From: an uncultured Propioniciclava sp.
Lineage (GTDB): Bacteria > Actinomycetota > Actinomycetes > Propionibacteriales > Propionibacteriaceae
Assembly (NCBI GenBank): GCA_937872005.1
Contig: CALMPQ010000058.1
Location: 1-11,013, forward strand
Reading direction: 5' to 3'
DNA length: 11,013 nucleotides
Below, in pieces: positions 6,724 through 11,013 of this stretch. Under the pieces are notes generated by a model. That model ran no database searches. It was not told where the DNA came from and saw only the letters and a program-made list of their open reading frames with translations. The stretch's first letter is position 1; every line of letters begins with the position of its first letter. A program made the translations under genes and the position numbers.

Positions 6724-7647
6724 GTGCGCAACGACATCCAAGCCCCGGCGGCGGTCGTGATGGTCCGCCCCCACCACTTCACACCGAACCCCGAGACGGC
6801 GGCGGACAACGCGTTCCAGCTGCCGCGCCCCGAGATCAACGCCGAGGCGTTCGAGGCGCGCGCCCTGCGCGAGGTGGACGCCGTGGCCCGCACGCTGATG
6901 GCCCACGGCGTCCGCGTGCACGTCTTCGACGACCTGACCCGGGACACGCCCGACTCGGTGTTCCCCAACAACTGGTTCTCGACCCACCGCGGCGGCCGCA
7001 TCGCGATGTACCCGATGGCGGCCCCCAGCCGACGCGGCGAGCGGCGCGTCGACGTCATCGAGATGCTCAAGCGCGAATACCGCGTGCAGGAGGTCATCGA
7101 CTACTCCGGGCTCGAGCAGGACGCGCTGTTCCTCGAGGGCACCGGCGCCATGATCCTCGACCACCACGAACGCGTGGCCTACGTCGGCGCGTCGAACCGG
7201 GCGGACCCCATCATCCTGGAGCGCTTCTGCACCCATTTCGGGTACGAGCCCATGGTGTTCGCCAACCGGGATCCCGACGGCAACGCGATCTACCACACCA
7301 ACGTGATCATGAGCATTGGCACCGAGTTCGCCCTGCTGTGCACCGAGGTGATGACGGACGCCGACCGTCGCGACGAGATCCTCACCCGGCTGCGCGACTC
7401 CGGACGCGACGTCATCGAGATCTCTTGGCGGCAGGTCACCGAGTTCGCCGGCAACGGCATGGAGCTGACCGGCTCCTCAGGTCGCTTCTACGCGTGCTCG
7501 GCGCGCGCGGCGGCGTCCTACACCCCCGAGCAGCGGGAGCGTATCGAGGCATCGGCGCCCATCGTTCCCATCGACATCCCGACCATCGAGCTCGCCGGCG
7601 GGTCGGTGCGGTGCATGCTGGCGGGCATCCACCTGTCACGCCGCTGA
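6724..7647 (+). CDS. ctlX: CtlX-type citrulline/guanidino-group hydrolase (amidinotransferase fold)
   Basis: Cytosolic enzyme of 307 residues in the arginine deiminase/DDAH/amidinotransferase superfamily. The closest recognised group is the citrulline hydrolase CtlX, which releases ammonia and CO2 from citrulline to give ornithine. The N-terminal signature VMVRPHHFTPNPETAADNAF (12-31), PDSVFPNNW (76-84), FLEGTGAMILD (136-146), YHTNV with His191 and the C-terminal nucleophile Cys297 in GGSVRCMLAG all agree with the family, and the Cys-His-acid set is intact. The start is set at GTG 6724 because the family signature begins just after it. The in-frame ATG at 6448 would add about 92 residues that lie antisense to the AarF gene and look non-protein-like. 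The gene is convergent with hutG, overlapping it by 12 bp. The citrulline specificity is taken from the family, not shown here; a different guanidino substrate is possible. Confidence 0.82.
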   Translation: MRNDIQAPAAVVMVRPHHFTPNPETAADNAFQLPRPEINAEAFEARALREVDAVARTLMAHGVRVHVFDDLTRDTPDSVFPNNWFSTHRGGRIAMYPMAAPSRRGERRVDVIEMLKREYRVQEVIDYSGLEQDALFLEGTGAMILDHHERVAYVGASNRADPIILERFCTHFGYEPMVFANRDPDGNAIYHTNVIMSIGTEFALLCTEVMTDADRRDEILTRLRDSGRDVIEISWRQVTEFAGNGMELTGSSGRFYACSARAAASYTPEQRERIEASAPIVPIDIPTIELAGGSVRCMLAGIHLSRR

Positions 7648-8553
7648 CCGCACCGCGAAGTCGACCAGCCGCGCCGCCGTGCGCGCCGTTCGCCCGTCCA
7701 CGTCGAAGCGGGGGTTGAGCTCAGCGATCTCCAGCAGCCCGAGCTTCCCCGACGCAACCACCGCGCGCACGATGGTCTGCACGGCGTCCAGCGCGATGCC
7801 GAACCCGGCCGGCGCGCTCACCCCGGGCGCCACCGCGGCGGGCAGCGCGTCGAGGTCGATGCTGAGGTGCAGTTTCTCCACGGACGCCGCGGCCTCGGTC
7901 GCGAACGCCCCGGCCCGATCGGGCGAGCAGTCCTCGTCGAGGAGGACCGAAACCCCCAGCCGCTCAGCGGTCTCGAACAGCACGCGGGCGTTGTTGGCCC
8001 GCGAGATGCCGGCGACCGAGTACTCGAAGCGCCGCCCAGCGGCGGCCTCAGCGGCGGCCATCTGGGCGAAGGGCGTCCCGGAGGTCGCGCGGTCGGCGAC
8101 CCGCAGGTCGAAGTGGGCATCGACGTTCAGCACGCCCCAGCCCGCCCGCCGAGCCCAGCCCCGGTAGGACCCGTACGCCACCGCGTGGCCGCCGCCGAGC
8201 ACGACAGGGAGCCCACCCGCGTCCAGCACCCCAGAAACCAAACGCCCCAACCGGGCCTGACCGCCCTCGAGGTTGCCGTCGTCGACGACCACGTCGCCGG
8301 CGTCGAACACCGGCACCCCCGGATCACTCAGCGACGCCAGTGCCCCCCGCAACGCGGCCGGGCCCTCCACCGCCCCGACCCGCCCGCCGTTGCGGCGCAC
8401 CCCCTCGTCGGAGGCGAAGCCCACCACCACGACGGCCCCCGATGTCATCGGGTCCCCCGGCGTCCACCCCCGCACCAGCGAGTGCCACCGCGCGTGCTCG
8501 GGCCCCGGCCCGTCGTCGCGCCCGCTCCACGGCAAGAATCCCCGATCAGCCAC
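7636..8553 (-). CDS. hutG: Formimidoylglutamase (arginase/ureohydrolase family)
   Basis: Last step of the hut pathway: hydrolyses N-formimino-L-glutamate to glutamate and formamide, using two manganese ions. Counting from GTG 8553 it has 305 residues. Motifs are [15 protein letters not shown] (10-24), [13 protein letters not shown] (118-130, His123), NVDAHFDLR (143-151; ligands Asp145, His147, Asp149), SIDLDALP (231-238; Asp233, Asp235), [12 protein letters not shown] (242-253) and EIAELNP (275-281). GGGH in place of the GGDH of arginases and agmatinases, plus the hut neighbours, supports formimidoylglutamase. A GTG at 8559 is also in frame but overlaps the ribosome site, so the start at 8553 is preferred. 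The gene overlaps the hutI end by 8 bp, indicating coupled translation, and its 3' end overlaps ctlX on the other strand. Confidence 0.92.
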   Translation of the reverse strand: MADRGFLPWSGRDDGPGPEHARWHSLVRGWTPGDPMTSGAVVVVGFASDEGVRRNGGRVGAVEGPAALRGALASLSDPGVPVFDAGDVVVDDGNLEGGQARLGRLVSGVLDAGGLPVVLGGGHAVAYGSYRGWARRAGWGVLNVDAHFDLRVADRATSGTPFAQMAAAEAAAGRRFEYSVAGISRANNARVLFETAERLGVSVLLDEDCSPDRAGAFATEAAASVEKLHLSIDLDALPAAVAPGVSAPAGFGIALDAVQTIVRAVVASGKLGLLEIAELNPRFDVDGRTARTAARLVDFAVRSAA

Positions 8554-9709
8554 GGACACCCTCCTCGAAGACGTCCCGCACCAGCGGCACCCCGGGCCGG
8601 TAGGCCAGGTGCACGTACGAGGGGGCGTCCAGCACGGCCAGGTCGGCGCGCGACCCGACCGTCAGCGCCCCCACGTCCGACCGCCGCAGCGCCAACGCCC
8701 CACCCGCCGTCGCCGCCCACAGCGCCTCGGCCGGCGACATCCGCAGCTCGCGCACGGCCAGCGCGATCACGAACGGCAGCGAGGTCGTGAACGACGTCCC
8801 GGGATTGCAGTCGGCGCCCAGCGCGACGGTCACGCCCGCGTCGAGCAACCGGCGCGCCTCCGGCCACGGGCCGCGCGTCGAGAAGTCGGCCCCCGGCAGC
8901 AATGTGGCCACGGTGTCCGACCCCGCCAGGGCCTCCACGTCGGCGTCCGACAGGTGCACGCAGTGGTCGACCGCGGCCGCGCCGAGCTCCACCCCCAACC
9001 GGACGCCCCCACCCTGCGTCAGCTGGTTGGCATGCACCCGGACGCCCAACCCTGCGGCCCGGCCTGCCTCCAGCACGGCGCGCGACTGCTCGACGTCGAA
9101 GGCACCGCGCTCGCAGAACACGTCGATCCAGCGCGCGTGCGGCGCCCCGGCGGGGATCATCTCGTCGACCACCAGCCGCACGTAGTCATCGGCGCGTCCC
9201 TCGAACTCGGGCGGCACGACGTGGGCGGGCAGCAGCGTCACCTCATCCGTGTGCCCCGCCGCCAGCCGCACCGACCGCTCCTCGTCGCGCAGCGTCTGTC
9301 CGTAGCCCGACTTCACCTCCAGCGTCGTCGTGCCCTGGCGCCGGTACTCCGCGGCGAGCCGCACGAGGTTCGCCTCGAGCTCACCCTCCGTGGCCGCGCG
9401 CGTCGCCGCCAGCGTCGTGCGGATCCCACCCGCCGAGTACGGACGCCCCTCCATCCGCGCGGCGAACTCAGCCGAGCGGTCGCCGGCGAACACCAGGTGG
9501 CTGTGCGACTCGACGAAACCGGGCACCACGGCCGAGCCCGCGGCGTCCCACACCTCGTCGCAGGGCTGGGCGCGCGTGCGCGGGCCGACCCACGCGACCC
9601 GGCCGTCGACGACCACGACCGCCGCGTCGTGCAGCAGCCCGAGCGGGCCCTCGCCCATGGTGGGGTCGTTGGTGACGAGTTCACCGATGCGGTCGATCAG
9701 CAGGGCCAT
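8546..9709 (-). CDS. hutI: Imidazolonepropionase
   Basis: Third hut step: opens 4-imidazolone-5-propionate to N-formimino-L-glutamate. The enzyme is a cytosolic, metal-dependent member of the amidohydrolase superfamily. Its 387 residues are of normal family length. Metal and catalytic motifs are intact: ESHSHL (67-72; His69, His71), [10 protein letters not shown] (130-139), LPAHVVP with His163 (160-166), HANQLT with His226 (226-231), VDHC with His249 (247-250) and [10 protein letters not shown] with Asp300 (298-307). The ATG start shares one base with the hutU stop (TGATG). GGAG at 9715-9718 on the minus strand lies five bases upstream, so initiation is probably coupled and assisted. The 3' end overlaps the hutG start. 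Confidence 0.95.
   Translation of the reverse strand: MALLIDRIGELVTNDPTMGEGPLGLLHDAAVVVVDGRVAWVGPRTRAQPCDEVWDAAGSAVVPGFVESHSHLVFAGDRSAEFAARMEGRPYSAGGIRTTLAATRAATEGELEANLVRLAAEYRRQGTTTLEVKSGYGQTLRDEERSVRLAAGHTDEVTLLPAHVVPPEFEGRADDYVRLVVDEMIPAGAPHARWIDVFCERGAFDVEQSRAVLEAGRAAGLGVRVHANQLTQGGGVRLGVELGAAAVDHCVHLSDADVEALAGSDTVATLLPGADFSTRGPWPEARRLLDAGVTVALGADCNPGTSFTTSLPFVIALAVRELRMSPAEALWAATAGGALALRRSDVGALTVGSRADLAVLDAPSYVHLAYRPGVPLVRDVFEEGVRG
8559..8566 (-). promoter_or_regulatory. Ribosome binding site that decides the hutG start
   Basis: On the minus strand GAGGAGGG lies inside the hutI 3' end. Its GGAGG (8560-8564) is six bases from GTG 8553 but directly abuts the other in-frame GTG at 8559. 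The spacing therefore selects the inner start, giving a protein beginning MADRGFLPW. Confidence 0.7.
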
Positions 9710-11013
9710 CAGGACTCCATCATCGGGATGCGCACACCGCGCTCGCGGGCAACATCACGGGCATGCTCGTACCCCGCGTCGACGTGGCGCATGACGCCGG
9801 TGCCCGGGTCGTTGGTGAGCACGCGCTCGATCTTCTCCGCGGCCAGCGGCGTTCCGTCGGCCACGCACACCTGCCCCGCGTGGATCGAGCGGCCGATGCC
9901 GACGCCCCCGCCGTGGTGGATCGACACCCAACTCGCCCCCGATGCCGTGTTGAGCAGGGCGTTCAGCAGCGGCCAGTCAGCCACGGCGTCCGACCCGTCG
10001 GCCATGGCCTCGGTCTCGCGGTAGGGCGAGGCGACCGAGCCCGAGTCGAGGTGGTCGCGCCCGATCGCGACGGGCCCGATCTCACCGGCGGCGACCATCT
10101 CGTTGAAGCGCAGCCCCGCCCGGGCACGCTCGCCGTAGCCCAGCCAGCAGATGCGGGCCGGCAACCCCTGGAAGTGCACCTTCTCGCCGGCCATGGTGAT
10201 CCAGCGGCGCAGGTGCTCGTCCTCGGGGAACAGCTCGAGGATGGCCGCGTCGGTCTTGGCGATGTCCTCGGGGTCACCCGACAAGGCGGCCCAGCGGAAG
10301 GGCCCCTTGCCCTCCTCGAACAGCGGCCGGATGTAGGCCGGCACGAACCCTGGGAACGCGAACGCATTCTCCAGCCCGCCCTTGCGCGCCTCGTCGCGGA
10401 TCGAGTTGCCGTAGTCGAACACCTCCGCGCCCGCGTCCTGGAAGCCGATCATCGCCTCGACATGGCGCGCCATGGACGCCTGCGCCGCCGCCGTGAACCC
10501 CGCCGGGTCGGCGGCCGCGTGCTCCTTCATCTGCTCGAACGCCACCCCGACCGGCAGGTACTGCAGCGGGTCGTGCGCCGAGGTCTGGTCGGTGACCACG
10601 TCGATGGTGATGTCGCCGGCGCGGTGCCGCTCCAGCAGCGCGGGCACGAGTTCGGCCGCGTTGCCCAGCACCCCGATCGACAGCGGACGCCGGGCCGCCT
10701 TCGCCTCGTTGGCCAGCGCGATCGCGTGGTCGAGGTCGTCGGCGCGCACGTCGAGGTAGCGGTGCTCGATGCGCCGGTCGATGCGCGACGCGTCGCACTC
10801 GACGACGATCGCGACCCCGTCGTTCATCGTCACCGCGAGGGGCTGGGCGCCACCCATGCCGCCGAGCCCGGCGGTGAGGGTGATGGTCCCGGCCAGCGTC
10901 GCGGTCCCTGAGCCTGTCGAAGGGCGCTTGCGGCCGACCGCCCCAAACGTCTCATAGGTGCCCTGCAGGATGCCCTGGGTGCCGATGTAGATCCACGACC
11001 CGGCGGTCATCTG
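9709..11013 (-). CDS. hutU: Urocanate hydratase (urocanase), 5' truncated
   Basis: Second hut step: hydrates urocanate to 4-imidazolone-5-propionate using tightly bound NAD+ as an electrophile. The frame is open to the window edge and begins mid-protein at [11 protein letters not shown], so about 120 N-terminal residues lie beyond 11013; 434 residues are visible. Counting from the first Met: [13 protein letters not shown] (46-58, NAD-binding region), active-site Cys288 in ARICWLGYG (286-294), [13 protein letters not shown] (317-329) and [16 protein letters not shown] (365-380). Residues 27-38 ([12 protein letters not shown]) differ from the usual short segment before LAGT and are about five residues longer; they are encoded by a dispersed repeat at 10906-10924. 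The Met near 11010 is internal, not a start. First visible gene of the hut operon; its promoter and hutH are not in view. Confidence 0.95.
   Translation of the reverse strand, partial: QMTAGSWIYIGTQGILQGTYETFGAVGRKRPSTGSGTATLAGTITLTAGLGGMGGAQPLAVTMNDGVAIVVECDASRIDRRIEHRYLDVRADDLDHAIALANEAKAARRPLSIGVLGNAAELVPALLERHRAGDITIDVVTDQTSAHDPLQYLPVGVAFEQMKEHAAADPAGFTAAAQASMARHVEAMIGFQDAGAEVFDYGNSIRDEARKGGLENAFAFPGFVPAYIRPLFEEGKGPFRWAALSGDPEDIAKTDAAILELFPEDEHLRRWITMAGEKVHFQGLPARICWLGYGERARAGLRFNEMVAAGEIGPVAIGRDHLDSGSVASPYRETEAMADGSDAVADWPLLNALLNTASGASWVSIHHGGGVGIGRSIHAGQVCVADGTPLAAEKIERVLTNDPGTGVMRHVDAGYEHARDVARERGVRIPMMES
10906..10924. repeat. Dispersed short repeat CCCTGAGCCTGTCGAAGGG inside hutU
   Basis: This 19-bp imperfect palindrome (CCCT/AGGG ends) is a sequence I recognise as a common interspersed element in many high-GC bacterial genomes; that recognition is from memory. 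Here it is read in frame on the minus strand as part of RPSTGSGT. It uses codons that are rare around it (ACA, TCA), consistent with inserted DNA rather than ancestral coding sequence. Confidence 0.7.

Noticed and set aside
7600..7700. Intrinsic terminator between ctlX and hutG
   Set aside because: The genes overlap and no GC-rich hairpin followed by a T-run was seen on either strand.
4386..7718. Long plus-strand open frame running through the AarF and ctlX genes
   Set aside because: Only its first 25-odd codons look like protein (helix 1 of the HTH). The rest is Arg/His/Gln-rich shadow sequence over intact genes in other frames.
8554..8559. hutG start at GTG 8559
   Set aside because: The Shine-Dalgarno GGAGG abuts this codon with no spacing, whereas it is correctly spaced from GTG 8553.
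1..11013. tRNA or rRNA genes, phage or transposase genes
   Set aside because: None was seen. Nearly all of the window is occupied by the listed coding genes; the only larger gap (4274-4676) holds the repeats and the HTH gene.

Overview
The window is very GC-rich, with GC-biased third codon positions, GTG starts, tightly packed overlapping genes and TANNNT-type -10 boxes. This fits a high-GC Gram-positive actinobacterium. A propionibacterial relative is plausible, but the sequence alone does not prove the family. Both ends of the window cut genes: the 5' end of a transport adaptor at the left and the 5' end of urocanase at the right.

Left part (2-4273, + strand): one operon for a MacB-like tripartite ABC system. 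It contains a membrane-anchored HlyD-type adaptor (5' truncated), its ATPase (start overlaps the adaptor stop) and an 842-residue permease with two FtsX domains. The adaptor and permease act at the membrane and extracellular face, and the ATPase powers them from the cytoplasm. The substrate cannot be read from sequence.

Middle (4274-4676): a compact non-operon island between two convergent genes. Four direct copies of a 22-bp repeat begin at the base after the permease stop. Two good copies and one degenerate copy in inverted orientation end 8 bp before the stop of the opposing gene. Between the arrays lies a small XRE/lambda-repressor-like helix-turn-helix gene, apparently broken by a single-base frameshift and preceded by a perfect 7-bp inverted repeat (TTGCGCC-N9-GGCGCAA). 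This is the most unusual local structure in the window.

Right part: a minus-strand AarF/UbiB (ABC1) atypical kinase with extra N-terminal membrane segments (4677-6659) is divergent from a probably leaderless ctlX-type citrulline/guanidino hydrolase gene (6724-7647, +). The ctlX gene converges with and overlaps the minus-strand histidine-utilisation operon hutU-hutI-hutG. The three hut enzymes carry urocanate to imidazolone propionate, then formiminoglutamate, then glutamate plus formamide. The first enzyme, histidine ammonia-lyase, is not in view. CtlX would release ammonia and ornithine from citrulline, so the region has a shared amino-acid nitrogen-recovery theme.

Across all genes the heptamer GGACGCC/GGCGTCC is strongly over-represented. 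I counted 49 copies by hand in 11 kb, almost equally in both orientations, in several reading frames and sometimes as perfect 14-bp palindromes. It looks like a genome-wide DNA signature (uptake, chromosome-organisation or recombination motif) rather than a by-product of protein sequence. A separate short dispersed repeat (CCCTGAGCCTGTCGAAGGG) has been absorbed in frame into hutU.
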